Notes: generated by a model from the sequence alone, not told the origin. 64,000 nt of DNA from Terriglobia bacterium (GCA_020073305.1 JAIQFK010000004.1:124001-188000), one strand, 5' to 3'; positions 25,888 to 35,197 are shown, counted from the first letter of the stretch. Translations and numbers: made by a program.

Positions 25888-28800
25888 CTACACGGCGGTG
25901 CGCTTCTGTTCGTGGATTTGCTGCAAGCTCCAGACGCGGATGGGGTCGCGTTTTCGAGCGGCGACGGCTTCCGCCGCGGCACGCGCGCCACTGAGCGTGG
26001 TGATGCACGGCACGCGAAACAGGATGGCGGCGCGGCGGATGGCCTTTTCATCCGAGAAAGAGAGCGCGCCAGCGGTGGTGTAGATGGCGAGCTGGATCGC
26101 GCCGGCCTTGAGCTGGTCGACCGCGTTGGGACGTCCTTCGTTCACCTTGAAGACGACTTTGCAGCGCAGTCCCGCGGCTTCGAGTGCCGCGGCGGTGCCG
26201 CGCGTGGCCACCAGCTTGAAACCCATCTCGGCGAACCGGCGCGCCACGTGCACCGCGTCGGATTTATACCGGTCATTGACGCTGATGAAAACGGTGCCGC
26301 TTTCCGGCAGCGGAGTGCCCGCGCTCAGTTGGGCCTTGGCGAAGGCTTCGCCAAAATTCTCGCCGACACCCATCACTTCACCGGTGGAGCGCATCTCCGG
26401 CCCCAGCGCGGGATCCACTCCAGGAAACTTGTTGAACGGAAACACAGGGGACTTCACAAAGCTCTGCGGCACCGCGAGCTGACCGGAAGCCACACCGTGG
26501 GTGAGATGCGTCAGGTCGCGCAGCTTGTGGCCCAGCATCAGGCTGACCGCGACTTTGGGCAACGGCACACCCGTCGCCTTACTCACGTAAGGGGCCGTGC
26601 GCGAGGCGCGCGGGTTCACTTCGAGCACATACACCACGCCGTCTTTGATGGCGTACTGCACGTTCATCAGCCCCACTACTTGCAGCGCCAGGGCCAGCCG
26701 CACGGTGTAATCCTCGATGGTTGCGACCTCCGCCGGCTTCAGGGACATGGCCGGAAGCACGCAGGAGCTGTCACCGGAGTGTACGCCCGCTTCTTCAATG
26801 TGCTCCATGACTCCGGCGATCAAGACATTTTCCGTGTCGGCCAGCGCGTCCACGTCGACCTCCGTGGCATCTTCCAGGAAGCGATCGATCAAGACGGGCC
26901 GCTCCTGCGAGAACGTAACCGCCTCCCGCATGTATTGGCGCACGGTATCTTCGTCGTAGGCGATCACCATGGCGCGGCCACCGAGCACGTAGCTGGGGCG
27001 CACGAGCACCGGGTAACCGATGCGCCGCGCGACCTCGCAGGCTTGTTCGACGCTGGTTGCCGTTCCGTTGGGCGGGCAGGGGATATTCAACTTGTCCAGC
27101 AATCGTCCGAAAAGTTTGCGGTCTTCCGCCAGGTCGATGTTTTCGGGATCGGTTCCGATGATGGGCACGCCCAGCTTCTTCAGCGGAACCGCCAGATTCA
27201 GCGGCGTCTGCCCGCCGAATTGCACGATCACGCCGTCGGGCTTTTCGGTATCGAAGATATTCAGCACGTGTTCGAGCGTGAGCGGCTCGAAGTAGAGGCG
27301 GTCGCTGGTGTCGTAGTCGGTCGAGACGGTTTCCGGATTGCAGTTGACCATGATCGATTCGACATCCTCCTCCTGCAACGCGAACGAGGCGTGGCAGCAG
27401 CAGTAATCGAACTCGATTCCCTGGCCGATGCGGTTGGGACCGCTGCCCAGAATCATGACTTTCTTGCGCTCGGACGGATCGGCCTCGCAGGCGTTTTCGT
27501 ACGTGGAGTAGAGGTACGGTGTGAAGCTTTCAAACTCCGCGGCACAGGTGTCCACGCGATTGAACACGGCTCGCACGCCTAGCTCTTTGCGGCGCGTGCG
27601 CACAGCCACCTCGTTTGTCCCCCACGTTTTGGCTAGTTGCGCGTCCGAGACGCCGTACCGTTTGGCGGTTTCCACCAGCTCCCGCGATGCGGTATCGAGC
27701 GTGACCTTCTTCAGCGTGGATTCGAACTCTACGACCTCGCGGATCTGCTCCAGGAACCACGGGTCGATGGATGTTCTCTCGTGGATCTGCTCCACGGTGT
27801 AGCCGGATTCGAGCGCGAAACGGATATAGCTCAGCCGTTCCGGCGTGGGCGTGATGAGTTTCTGCGGAATCAGATTGCGGTCGTAGGTTTCCGATCCGAA
27901 TGCTTTGCCGGTTTCCAGGCTCCGTACGCCTTTCCACAGCGCCTCTTTGAAGGTGCGGCCGATCGCCATCACCTCGCCCACGGATTTCATCTGCGTGCCC
28001 AGGGTGGGGTCTGCGCCGGGAAACTTTTCGAACTGCCACTTGGGAATTTTGACCACTACGTAATCCAGCGTGGGCTCGAACGAAGCCGGCGTGGTCTTGG
28101 TGATGTCGTTGCGGATCTCGTCCAGCCGGTAGCCGACGGCCAGTTTGGCCGCGATCTTGGCGATGGGAAAGCCCGTGGCTTTGGATGCCAGCGCCGAGCT
28201 GCGCGACACGCGCGGGTTCATCTCCACGATCACCATCCGCCCGGTCCCGGGATGGATGGCGAACTGCACGTTGGATCCGCCGGTATCCACGCCGATCTCG
28301 CGCAGGCAGCGGATGGCGGCGTCGCGCATCATCTGGTATTCGCGATCGGTCAGCGTCTGCGCGGGCGCCACCGTAATGGAATCGCCCGTGTGCACGCCCA
28401 TGGGATCGAAGTTCTCGATCGAGCAGATGATGATGACGTTGTCGGCGAGATCGCGCATCACCTCCAACTCGAACTCTTTCCATCCGAGCACGCTCTCTTC
28501 GATGAGTACTTCGTGCACCGGTGAGAGCGCAATGCCGCGTTCCAGGATGTCTATGAGATCCTCGCGATGATAAGCGATGCCGCCGCCTGTGCCGCCCAGC
28601 GTGAAGCTCGGCCGCAGGATCACGGGATAGCCGGCACGCGCCGCGAATGCCTGGCCGTCTTCGATGTTGTTGACCAACTGCGATTGCGGCGTTTCCAACC
28701 CGATGCGCCGCATGGCGTCCTTGAACAGCAGCCGGTCTTCGGCCTTCTTGATCGCGTCGATCTTGGCGCCAATCAGCTCGACACCGTACCGTTCGAGCAC

Positions 28801-29118
28801 GCCGGATTCAGCCAGCTCTACGGATAGGTTCAGGCCGGTCTGCCCGCCTACCGTCGAAAGCAGGGCGTCGGGCCGCTCCAGGCGGATAATTTCTTCCAGA
28901 TAAGCGCGGCTGAGCGGCTCCACATACGTGCGGTCGGCCAGCTCGGGATCGGTCATGATGGTCGCGGGATTCGAGTTCACCAGCACGACTTCGTACCCGT
29001 CCGCCCGCAGCGCCTTGGCCGCCTGGGTGCCGGAGTAATCGAACTCGCAGGCCTGGCCGATAATGATGGGACCGGAGCCTACAATCAGGATGCGCTTCAG
29101 ATCGTCTCTTCGCGGCAT
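25888..29118 (-). CDS. carB: Carbamoyl-phosphate synthase, large subunit
   Basis: 1076 residues, the full family length. Two homologous ATP-grasp halves are evident: '[21 protein letters not shown]' spans the first ATP-grasp entry (residues about 10-30), and the second half begins near residue 555 with '[20 protein letters not shown]'. Glycine-rich loops ('[17 protein letters not shown]', '[15 protein letters not shown]') and the C-terminal allosteric MGS-like domain ('[20 protein letters not shown]') are present. With the carA product it makes carbamoyl phosphate from glutamine, bicarbonate and two ATP for arginine and pyrimidine synthesis. It starts 3 bases after carA. Confidence 0.98.
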   Translation of the reverse strand: MPRRDDLKRILIVGSGPIIIGQACEFDYSGTQAAKALRADGYEVVLVNSNPATIMTDPELADRTYVEPLSRAYLEEIIRLERPDALLSTVGGQTGLNLSVELAESGVLERYGVELIGAKIDAIKKAEDRLLFKDAMRRIGLETPQSQLVNNIEDGQAFAARAGYPVILRPSFTLGGTGGGIAYHREDLIDILERGIALSPVHEVLIEESVLGWKEFELEVMRDLADNVIIICSIENFDPMGVHTGDSITVAPAQTLTDREYQMMRDAAIRCLREIGVDTGGSNVQFAIHPGTGRMVIVEMNPRVSRSSALASKATGFPIAKIAAKLAVGYRLDEIRNDITKTTPASFEPTLDYVVVKIPKWQFEKFPGADPTLGTQMKSVGEVMAIGRTFKEALWKGVRSLETGKAFGSETYDRNLIPQKLITPTPERLSYIRFALESGYTVEQIHERTSIDPWFLEQIREVVEFESTLKKVTLDTASRELVETAKRYGVSDAQLAKTWGTNEVAVRTRRKELGVRAVFNRVDTCAAEFESFTPYLYSTYENACEADPSERKKVMILGSGPNRIGQGIEFDYCCCHASFALQEEDVESIMVNCNPETVSTDYDTSDRLYFEPLTLEHVLNIFDTEKPDGVIVQFGGQTPLNLAVPLKKLGVPIIGTDPENIDLAEDRKLFGRLLDKLNIPCPPNGTATSVEQACEVARRIGYPVLVRPSYVLGGRAMVIAYDEDTVRQYMREAVTFSQERPVLIDRFLEDATEVDVDALADTENVLIAGVMEHIEEAGVHSGDSSCVLPAMSLKPAEVATIEDYTVRLALALQVVGLMNVQYAIKDGVVYVLEVNPRASRTAPYVSKATGVPLPKVAVSLMLGHKLRDLTHLTHGVASGQLAVPQSFVKSPVFPFNKFPGVDPALGPEMRSTGEVMGVGENFGEAFAKAQLSAGTPLPESGTVFISVNDRYKSDAVHVARRFAEMGFKLVATRGTAAALEAAGLRCKVVFKVNEGRPNAVDQLKAGAIQLAIYTTAGALSFSDEKAIRRAAILFRVPCITTLSGARAAAEAVAARKRDPIRVWSLQQIHEQKRTAV

Positions 29119-29121
29119 GTT

Positions 29122-30252
29122 CTAGCGCGCTTCCTCCGCCATGAGTTTTACAAAATCGTCGAACAGATAGTGCGAATCATGCGGGCCGGGCGCCGCTTCG
29201 GGGTGGTATTGCACGCAGAACACCGGGTACCGGCGGTGGCGAAAGCCTTCGAGCGTTTCGTCGTTCAGATTCACGTGCGTGAGTTCCACATCAGCGGGAT
29301 TCAGTGAATCGCGATCTACGGCAAATCCGTGGTTGTGCGAGGTGATCTCGACCCTTTGCGTCGTGCGGTTGAGCACCGGATGGTTGGCGCCGCGATGGCC
29401 GAACTTCAACTTGTACGTCTTGCCGCCGAACGCCAGGCCCAGCAACTGGTGCCCTAGGCAGATGCCGAAGATCGGAACTTTGCCCACCAGCTTCCGAATG
29501 TTCGCCACCTGCGGCTCGAGCGGCTCGGGATCGCCCGGACCATTCGAGAGAAACACGCCATCGGGCTTCAGCGTCATCACATCTTCGGCCGAAGTCAGCG
29601 AGGGCACCACGGTGGTGCGGCATCCCACCTGCGCCAGACGGCGCAAAATATTCTGCTTGATGCCGTAATCGTAGGCTACGACGTGGTAGCGCGGCTCGGG
29701 GGCGCGCGCGATCAGCTCGGACGGCGAGCACGGGTCTACCCCGTGAGTCCATTCGTACGGCTCAGGGGTCGAAACGCGGCTGGCCAGATCGAGTCCCGCC
29801 ATGCTGGGAATGCTCCGGGCCTTCTCCACCAGCTTTTGCGGATCGGCCTCGACCGCCGAAAGCACCCCGCGCATTACGCCCCTCGTGCGCAGGTGCCGCA
29901 CCAGGGCGCGCGTGTCGATCTCCGTGACCACCGGGATGCCGCGCTTCTCCAGATACCCTTGCGCCAGCTCGTCGGACCGCCAGTTGCTGGCCACGGCCGA
30001 AAATTCGCGCACCACCAGGCCTTCGATGTACGCTTTCGACGCCTCATTGTCCTCGACGTTGGTTCCGTAGTTGCCAATCTGAGGATTGGTGAGGATGACG
30101 ATCTGGCCGGAGTAGGAGGGATCAGTGAAAATCTCCTGATATCCGGTCATGGCGGTATTGAAAACCACCTCGCCGGATCGCTCAACGGGCGCACCAATAC
30201 TGCCGCCTTCGAAGACGGTTCCGTCTTCCAAGGCCAGGACTGCTCGGTTCAA
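29122..30252 (-). CDS. carA: Carbamoyl-phosphate synthase, small subunit
   Basis: 376 residues from a TTG start at 30252, chosen because a perfect AGGAGG (complement of 30262-30267) is 9 bases upstream; the frame extends to 30384 but that leader lacks conservation. The N-terminal domain begins 'AVLALEDGTVFEGGSIGAP'. The C-terminal class I glutamine amidotransferase has the nucleophile Cys in 'PIFGICLGHQLLGLA' and the His-x-Glu pair in 'VQYHPEAAPGP'. It hydrolyses glutamine and passes ammonia to CarB. It leads the carAB operon and diverges from a receiver-only regulator. Confidence 0.96.
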   Translation of the reverse strand: MNRAVLALEDGTVFEGGSIGAPVERSGEVVFNTAMTGYQEIFTDPSYSGQIVILTNPQIGNYGTNVEDNEASKAYIEGLVVREFSAVASNWRSDELAQGYLEKRGIPVVTEIDTRALVRHLRTRGVMRGVLSAVEADPQKLVEKARSIPSMAGLDLASRVSTPEPYEWTHGVDPCSPSELIARAPEPRYHVVAYDYGIKQNILRRLAQVGCRTTVVPSLTSAEDVMTLKPDGVFLSNGPGDPEPLEPQVANIRKLVGKVPIFGICLGHQLLGLAFGGKTYKLKFGHRGANHPVLNRTTQRVEITSHNHGFAVDRDSLNPADVELTHVNLNDETLEGFRHRRYPVFCVQYHPEAAPGPHDSHYLFDDFVKLMAEEAR

Positions 30253-30283
30253 TAGGCTGTTCCTCCTGGGATTGGTAACCCTT

Positions 30284-30289
30284 ATTTTA
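30284..30289 (-). promoter_or_regulatory. -10 element of carAB
   Basis: TAAAAT on the minus strand (complement of 30284-30289) matches the -10 consensus at five of six positions and stands about 17 bases upstream of the AGGAGG. No good -35 is visible, so the call is tentative. Confidence 0.35.
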
Positions 30290-30340
30290 GCGTAGGAACG
30301 GTATTTGTGCCGAGCTTTCTGGAGGCCGGTGGATAAGGGC

Positions 30341-30353
30341 GAAGTGATACACT
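30341..30353 (+). promoter_or_regulatory. Extended -10-like 13-mer, copy 1
   Basis: GAAGTGATACACT contains TGATACACT, an extended -10-like element, 70 bases before the first receiver gene. The identical 13-mer precedes the second receiver gene at 31019-31031. No good -35 accompanies either. Confidence 0.5.
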
Positions 30354-30422
30354 GTTCAAAAGGCGCCGGTGTTAATCCCGCCACAGGGCAGACCTGGGTC
30401 GTCCGTCCGCGAGGATTCCAAA

Positions 30423-30989
30423 ATGCCGATGCGTTCTTTGGTTGTCGATGATGCGCGCGTTACGCAATTGATTCTGGAGAAAATCCTCACCGCGTACGGC
30501 GATTGCCAGGTGGCGAGGAACGGGTACGAGGCCATGTTGGCGTTCGGTCAGGCCTTGGGAGAGGGGCGGCCCTACGACCTGATCTGCCTGGATATGGGCT
30601 TGCCGGATTTCGGCGGGCTTGAGGTCTTGATGAAGATCCGGGCCACCGAGGAAGAGCATGGCATTGCACAAGATCAATCAGCCCGCGTGATCGCCATCAC
30701 CGCTTCCCGCGATATCGCCACGGTGAAAGCCGTCACGCAGATGGGCGACGGTTACATTCTCAAACCCATCAACCGTCAACGGCTGATCCGGGACATCGTC
30801 AATCTCGGGCTGATTGCGCCACCCAAAGAAGAAACGGAAACGGTGGAGGCCTTTTCCAAACTCTGCAAGAGTGACGTGGTTCCTGTCCATACCCTGGCGG
30901 AGTTGATGGGGCTCATGGCGAGTTCGATTGCGAGGCAGAGCGCCGCCAGATTCCCGAGCCATAACGCACCGGACGGCAATCATGCCTAG
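30423..30989 (+). CDS. Receiver-only response regulator with C-terminal extension
   Basis: 188 residues from the ATG at 30423, 7 bases after GAGGA; an ATG six bases later corresponds to the start of the downstream paralogue. A CheY-like receiver covers residues about 3-125: 'LVVDDARVTQLILEK', phospho-acceptor Asp in 'LICLDMGLPDFGG', Thr in 'IAITASRD' and Lys in 'DGYILKPIN'. The last 55 residues are a non-conserved extension with a helical 'LAELMGLMASSIARQ'. No output domain is present, so it likely works by protein contact. The first 80 bases after the second ATG are nearly identical to the next gene's, showing a tandem duplication. Confidence 0.88.
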   Translation: MPMRSLVVDDARVTQLILEKILTAYGDCQVARNGYEAMLAFGQALGEGRPYDLICLDMGLPDFGGLEVLMKIRATEEEHGIAQDQSARVIAITASRDIATVKAVTQMGDGYILKPINRQRLIRDIVNLGLIAPPKEETETVEAFSKLCKSDVVPVHTLAELMGLMASSIARQSAARFPSHNAPDGNHA

Positions 30990-31018
30990 CCACCTGTAAC
31001 TGCTGCTGGAACGGGACT

Positions 31019-31031
31019 GAAGTGATACACT
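31019..31031 (+). promoter_or_regulatory. Extended -10-like 13-mer, copy 2
   Basis: Second exact copy of GAAGTGATACACT, 40 bases before the second receiver gene. Its presence between two stop/start sites argues that each paralogue has its own promoter. Confidence 0.5.
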
Positions 31032-31071
31032 CGTTCCCACGGGCATCGTTTGCCCCTACCACTAATAACTG

Positions 31072-31500
31072 ATGCGTTCTTTGGTTGTAGAAGATACGCG
31101 TGTTTCGCAAATGATTCTGGAGAAAATCCTGGCCGCGTACGGTGAGTGCCACGTAGCGAAGAACGGTCACGAGGCGCTCCAGGCTTTCAATCAGGCCTTC
31201 GTGGAAAAACGGCCATTCGACCTGATCTGTCTGGACTTAGGTCTGCCCGACTTTGAGGGGAGCGAGGTTCTGACTAAGATGCGCGCCGCGGAAGACATGC
31301 GGGGCATACCTCCAGGCCAAAGAGTCCACGTCATCGCCATCACGGCCACCAGCGATATCAACACGGTCAAGACCATCACCGGGATGAGCGATGGCTACAT
31401 TCTGAAGCCTATCAACCGCGAGAGGCTGATCCAGGACCTGGTGCGCCTGGGGCTCATCTCTCCCGGCGCACAGCCTGGAACGACGGCGCCCGCACCTTAG
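31072..31500 (+). CDS. Receiver-only response regulator, tandem paralogue
   Basis: 142 residues, a single CheY-like receiver: 'LVVEDTRVSQMILEK' (Glu-Asp pair), Asp in 'LICLDLGLPDFEG', Thr in 'IAITATSD' and Lys in 'DGYILKPIN'. It lacks the long tail of the upstream paralogue, ending soon after the receiver fold. No ribosome site is obvious in front of the ATG. Its stop overlaps the convergent metallophosphoesterase gene by four bases. It may phosphorylate in parallel with, or compete with, the upstream copy. Confidence 0.88.
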   Translation: MRSLVVEDTRVSQMILEKILAAYGECHVAKNGHEALQAFNQAFVEKRPFDLICLDLGLPDFEGSEVLTKMRAAEDMRGIPPGQRVHVIAITATSDINTVKTITGMSDGYILKPINRERLIQDLVRLGLISPGAQPGTTAPAP

Positions 31501-32765
31501 CTCACCACCAACTTGCCGGTCATCTTAGGATGAATCGAACAGTAGTAGGGATAACTCCCCGGCTTTTCGAAGCGGAATGAAAATGACTGATCCGTTTCCA
31601 GCACTGGCGATGCGAAGTGTTTCTCCGTGCTGATGACGTTGTGCGGGATGTCATCGTGATTGGTCCAGGTGACGTTCGTTCCCGCGGGAACGGTGGATAC
31701 ACCGGGGCTGAAGCTGAAGTTGTCGATATTGATCTGACTGGCTGACCCGGCCGCTGCCGTTGCGGTAGCGGCTCCTGCCGCTTCCATCGAGGCGCCCATC
31801 GCCTCACCGTCCCCCAGCGAGGAATCGACAATCGCGAGAGCGTGCTGGCCCTTCCGGTAGCTCACCTGGGTAAGCCCCAGCAGGCTGCGCAATTGCTCGG
31901 CGGGGACTTTCATGGGACCGGGTGACGGCGCCGAGCCAGGCTTCGGTTGTGGAAACGCCGTCGAGGCGGCGGTGTGGAAAGTGATGTTGCCCTCCACCTT
32001 CTGCATGGTCTGGTGAATGTGGCCGTTGAGCACCGTGACCGAGCCGAAGCGCCTCAGGTAACCGAGCGCCTGCTCGCTGTCGTCAGTGCCCCAGCCCCAG
32101 TCCTGATACACGACCCACAGCGGGACATGCGCAAACACGACGATCGGCGTGCTGCTGGAAAGGCGCTTGACGTCGTTCTCGAGCCACTCCAGTTGTTCGT
32201 TTCCTAGCGAACCCAAGCCCCCCGCCTTGAGGTTCATGACGTTCACCAGGCCTGCGAAGTGCACTCCCTTTTGGTCGAAGCTGAACCAGCCATCGCCTTT
32301 CGTCTGCTTCCCATATCGTTCGAGATACTGTTTGCCGTTGTCGCCTAATACATCGTGCTCACCGGGCACAAAGAAGACCCGGCCGACTTTGGCGGTCTTC
32401 AGAATCTGGTCCACCGTGTCGAATTCTTCCGGCTTAGATAGATGGCTGATGTCGCCCGTGTGGATCATAAACTCCGGCGGCGAGGCGAGCGCATTGATGC
32501 GCGCCACCGCTTCCTGCAAGGTGCCGATCACATTTTCGTTGGCCGGCTTATTGAAGCCCATATGGCTGTCGCTGATCTGCACGAAGCTGAGGCCGTCGTG
32601 TCCCATTGCGTGATGGGTTTCCTGGCCGAAGGCCACGCCGCCTTTCATGGCCCATAAGACTCCGGTGCCGGCCCAGGTCATGCACTCGAGGAAGCCGCGG
32701 CGATCGATGCCGTCGCGGCTCATCAGCTTTTCTGCGATGGTTTTCTTCATTTCGTTGTGCTCCAT
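31497..32765 (-). CDS. Exported metallophosphoesterase fused to a cupredoxin domain
   Basis: 422 residues. A Tat-type leader with twin Arg ('GIDRRGFLECMTWAG') is followed by a calcineurin-like phosphoesterase (about 58-285): 'FVQISDSHMGF', 'MIHTGDISHLS', 'FFVPGEHDVLG', 'VVFAHVPLW' and 'VLNGHIHQTM'. Glu replaces the usual Asn of the GNHD motif. After a Gly/Ala-rich linker ('AAGAATATAAAGSAS') comes a plastocyanin-like domain (about 340-422) with a type 1 copper set in 'DDIPHNVIS' and 'YYCSIHPKMTGKL' (His, Cys, His, Met). The joint presence of a phosphoesterase and a copper site in one exported protein is unusual; the substrate is unknown. Confidence 0.9.
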   Translation of the reverse strand: MEHNEMKKTIAEKLMSRDGIDRRGFLECMTWAGTGVLWAMKGGVAFGQETHHAMGHDGLSFVQISDSHMGFNKPANENVIGTLQEAVARINALASPPEFMIHTGDISHLSKPEEFDTVDQILKTAKVGRVFFVPGEHDVLGDNGKQYLERYGKQTKGDGWFSFDQKGVHFAGLVNVMNLKAGGLGSLGNEQLEWLENDVKRLSSSTPIVVFAHVPLWVVYQDWGWGTDDSEQALGYLRRFGSVTVLNGHIHQTMQKVEGNITFHTAASTAFPQPKPGSAPSPGPMKVPAEQLRSLLGLTQVSYRKGQHALAIVDSSLGDGEAMGASMEAAGAATATAAAGSASQINIDNFSFSPGVSTVPAGTNVTWTNHDDIPHNVISTEKHFASPVLETDQSFSFRFEKPGSYPYYCSIHPKMTGKLVVS

Positions 32766-32846
32766 CTCTCCATACCGTCCAGCACCGAAAGTTATTCCAA
32801 TCGTTTCGCGTTTGGATCGGTAAACTGGCGGATGGAATAAATTCGT

Positions 32847-32873
32847 CTCACGCGCAGTCTTCTGTTACGTGAG
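32847..32873. promoter_or_regulatory. Inverted repeat ahead of the sigma factor gene
   Basis: CTCACG (32847-32852) and CGTGAG (32868-32873) are a perfect 6-base inverted repeat with a 15-base spacer, ending 9 bases before the GTG start. It could be an operator or an mRNA stem. Statistical support is weak. Confidence 0.3.
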
Positions 32874-32882
32874 TTACAAGAG

Positions 32883-33428
32883 GTGGCCGCGAGGGTGGCG
32901 GAAAAAGCGGAGCTGGTGGAGTTCGAGCAGGCGGTGCTGCCGCATTTGAGTGCGGCGTACAACCTGGCGCGATGGCTGACCGGGAACGATCACGACGCGG
33001 AAGATGTGGTGCAGGAATCGTACTTGCGCGCTCTGAAGTTCTTCTCCGGATTTCGCGGCGGCAACAGCCGCCCCTGGCTGCTGACCATCGTGCGCAACAC
33101 CTGTTACACCTGGCTGCGCCGGAACCGGATGGACGACCAGACCGAAGAGCTGGATGAAGAGATGCACGCCATCGATTCCGGAAGTCCGAATCCCGAAGCC
33201 GTCTTGCTGGCGGCTGCGCACCGCGATCTGGTTCAGCGCGCGCTAGAGGATTTGCCAGCGGCATTGCGGGAGATCGTGATTCTGCGCGAGATGGAGGGGA
33301 TGTCTTACAAAGAAATCGCGGACGTCACCGCCGTGCCCATCGGCACCGTGATGTCGAGGCTGGCACGCGCCCGTGCGCGCTTGCAGCAGCTTCTGGCCGG
33401 CGCGAATCCAGCGGGAGCCCGCGCATGA
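32883..33428 (+). CDS. ECF RNA polymerase sigma factor
   Basis: 181 residues from GTG 32883; GTG 32895 has a better-spaced AGAGGTGG and may be the true start. Region 2 ('AAYNLARWLTGNDHDAEDVV', 'SRPWLLTIVRNTCYTWLRR') and region 4 ('LPAALREIVILREMEGMSYK', 'VPIGTVMSRLARARARLQ') mark an extracytoplasmic-function sigma70 factor; regions 1 and 3 are absent as expected. It redirects RNA polymerase in response to a signal relayed by the anti-sigma factor, whose start overlaps its stop by four bases. Confidence 0.95.
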   Translation: MAARVAEKAELVEFEQAVLPHLSAAYNLARWLTGNDHDAEDVVQESYLRALKFFSGFRGGNSRPWLLTIVRNTCYTWLRRNRMDDQTEELDEEMHAIDSGSPNPEAVLLAAAHRDLVQRALEDLPAALREIVILREMEGMSYKEIADVTAVPIGTVMSRLARARARLQQLLAGANPAGARA

Positions 33429-34174
33429 GTTGCAGAGAGGCGCAGGAGTTACTCCACGGATATGCCGACGGCGAGTTGGACCTGGTCCGCAATCTGGAAA
33501 TGGAGCGACATTTCCGCGAGTGTCCGGCCTGCGCGAGCGACTATGAGCGCCTGCGCCGAATGCGAGAGGCGATGAGCGGCAGCGTTCCGTACTTTCAACC
33601 GCCCGCCGGCCTCGAGCGGCGTCTGCGCTCGCGGCTACGTGCGGCGGCCCCGGCCAAGCGTAGCATCCATTGGCAGTGGGCGGCCATCGCCGCCGCGCTT
33701 GTGCTTACTGTGGCCGGCGTGTGGCGCGTCGCTCTGATGAGCCGGCATCCGGATTCCGTGGAGATCCTGGCCGCGGAAGCGGTTTCCAGTCACGTGCGCT
33801 CGCTCATGGCGGCGCATTTGACCGACGTGCCTTCTTCCGACCGCCACACCGTGAAGCCGTGGTTCAGCGGCAAGCTGGATTTTTCTCCCACCGTCGGCGA
33901 TTTTCCCAGCCAGGGTTTCACCTTGGCAGGCGGGCGGCTGGATTATTTGGACGGCCGGCCCGTGGCGGCGCTGGTGTATCAACGCCGCCAGCACGTCATC
34001 AATCTCTTCGTCTGGCCCGCGCCCGGGCGCCTGAACTCCGAGACCAGCACCACAGACCGGCAGGGCTATCATGTCCTGCACTGGACCAAAGCCCACATGA
34101 ACTACTGGGCAGTATCGGACCTCAATGGACGGGAACTGACGGAGTTCGCAGAGTTGGTTCGCAAAACAGGCTAA
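33425..34174 (+). CDS. Membrane-bound zinc-finger anti-sigma factor
   Basis: 249 residues, ATG overlapping the sigma factor stop (ATGA). The N-terminal zf-HC2 zinc-binding anti-sigma domain has Cys3 and the His-x3-Cys-x2-Cys motif in 'ERHFRECPACASDYERL'. A single membrane helix follows ('WAAIAAALVLTVAGVWRVAL', about residues 80-100), and then a periplasmic domain with no recognised fold that ends near 'WAVSDLNGRELTEFAELV'. It should hold the ECF factor inactive at the membrane until stress. Confidence 0.92.
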   Translation: MSCREAQELLHGYADGELDLVRNLEMERHFRECPACASDYERLRRMREAMSGSVPYFQPPAGLERRLRSRLRAAAPAKRSIHWQWAAIAAALVLTVAGVWRVALMSRHPDSVEILAAEAVSSHVRSLMAAHLTDVPSSDRHTVKPWFSGKLDFSPTVGDFPSQGFTLAGGRLDYLDGRPVAALVYQRRQHVINLFVWPAPGRLNSETSTTDRQGYHVLHWTKAHMNYWAVSDLNGRELTEFAELVRKTG

Positions 34175-34187
34175 GAGACTGGTTAAG

Positions 34188-34286
34188 TTGTTTCAGGTTG
34201 AACTCGAACATAGGGACGCGCGATTCGAGATCGGGGTGCCGGACATTTCGTTGATTCCGCAAGGCAGTTCCCGGTTAGGGCGTTAG
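34188..34286 (+). other. Short protein-like frame ahead of the TcmP-like gene
   Basis: Between the anti-sigma factor and TcmP an open stretch of 32 codons from TTG 34188 reads 'LEHRDARFEIGVPDISLIPQ' and ends TAG immediately before ATG 34287, in the same frame as TcmP. No ribosome site is evident. Its amino-acid composition is more protein-like than a random frame, so it may be a remnant of a gene broken when the island arrived, or a leader peptide. Very uncertain. Confidence 0.25.
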
Positions 34287-34355
34287 ATGGCCGCTTGGTC
34301 TGTGCCTCGTCGACCTCCAAACAATTTGTTAGACTTTTGTTGTGGAGGTATCGGT

Positions 34356-35195
34356 TTGGCGGCCGAGTACGACGTAATCGGTCCCTGGACAGAGGTTAAG
34401 CTGGATATCCTGCGGGAGTACGCCGGACCATATTCTCAGATTGTCACTGCAAATGGCTTTCACCACCTCTACATTGATGCCTATGCCGCAGGTGGCGCAC
34501 ACGTTTCGCACACGACCGGCGAAGTGGTGCCCGGCAGTCCGCTCGTTGCCTTATCTACAAAGCCGCCCTTTCGGGAATATCATTTCATCGATGCGAACCC
34601 AGATCGCGTCGATCAGCTTCGGCAGTACTCTGGTGACCGCACCGATGTTCACGTCCACCCTGGCGATTGCAATGAGATCCTGATTCGAGACGTCTTTCCG
34701 CTCGTGCGCTATGAGGATCGAAAACGGGCTCTGTGCCTGCTCGATCCTTACAACATCGACCTTTCGTGGAACGTGGTCGCTGCTGCAGGCCGGATGAAGT
34801 CGATAGAGATCTTCGTCAACTTCATGGTTATGGACATGAACATGAACGTTCTCCTTCGCGATCCAGCAAGAGCTGAGGCTACGCAAATTGCTCGAATGGA
34901 TCGTTTCTGGGGTGACAGTTCGTGGCGCGAAGTCGCCTACGAGGTGAGCAGGCAAGGCAGCCTCTTTGGTGAACCTGAGCAGGTGAAGGTGGAGAGTGCA
35001 AATGAAAAGATTGCCGAAGCGTATCGTAAGCGACTGATCAATGTCGCAGTTTTTGCCTATGCGCCGCAGCCCCTCCGATTCGTGAACAGCCTCGGAGCGA
35101 CAATCTACTACCTCTTTTTTGCATCTCCGAACAAGACAGGCAACAAGATCGTCGAGGACATTTTCAAGAAGCATCGAATGAAACAGGGGCTCTAA
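34356..35195 (+). CDS. tcmP: TcmP-like three-Cys-motif partner protein
   Basis: 279 residues from TTG 34356, which has GGAGG (34344-34348) 7 bases upstream and puts the family's start 'WTEVKLDILREYAGPYSQI' near the N-terminus; an ATG at 34287 would add a non-conserved leader. The core has a methyltransferase-like Rossmann pattern: 'LYIDAYAAGGAH' (glycine loop), 'YHFIDANPDRVDQL', 'VHVHPGDCNEIL' and 'CLLDPYNIDLSWNVV', the last resembling motif IV. The usual Asp-Pro-Tyr-Gly reads Asp-Pro-Tyr-Asn. TcmP is known as the partner of a three-cysteine protein and has no established function. It lies two bases before that partner, and the pair has clearly lower GC than its surroundings. Confidence 0.85.
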   Translation: MAAEYDVIGPWTEVKLDILREYAGPYSQIVTANGFHHLYIDAYAAGGAHVSHTTGEVVPGSPLVALSTKPPFREYHFIDANPDRVDQLRQYSGDRTDVHVHPGDCNEILIRDVFPLVRYEDRKRALCLLDPYNIDLSWNVVAAAGRMKSIEIFVNFMVMDMNMNVLLRDPARAEATQIARMDRFWGDSSWREVAYEVSRQGSLFGEPEQVKVESANEKIAEAYRKRLINVAVFAYAPQPLRFVNSLGATIYYLFFASPNKTGNKIVEDIFKKHRMKQGL

Positions 35196-35197
35196 AC

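Noticed and set aside
25354-27582. A 742-codon open frame antisense to carB
   Set aside because: It is a shadow of the high-GC carB coding frame: it is rich in His/Gly/Arg repeats without family motifs, and carB is full length and well conserved in the other frame.
30253-30384. A 44-residue N-terminal extension of CarA
   Set aside because: The TTG at 30252 has a perfect AGGAGG in the right place and the family starts there.
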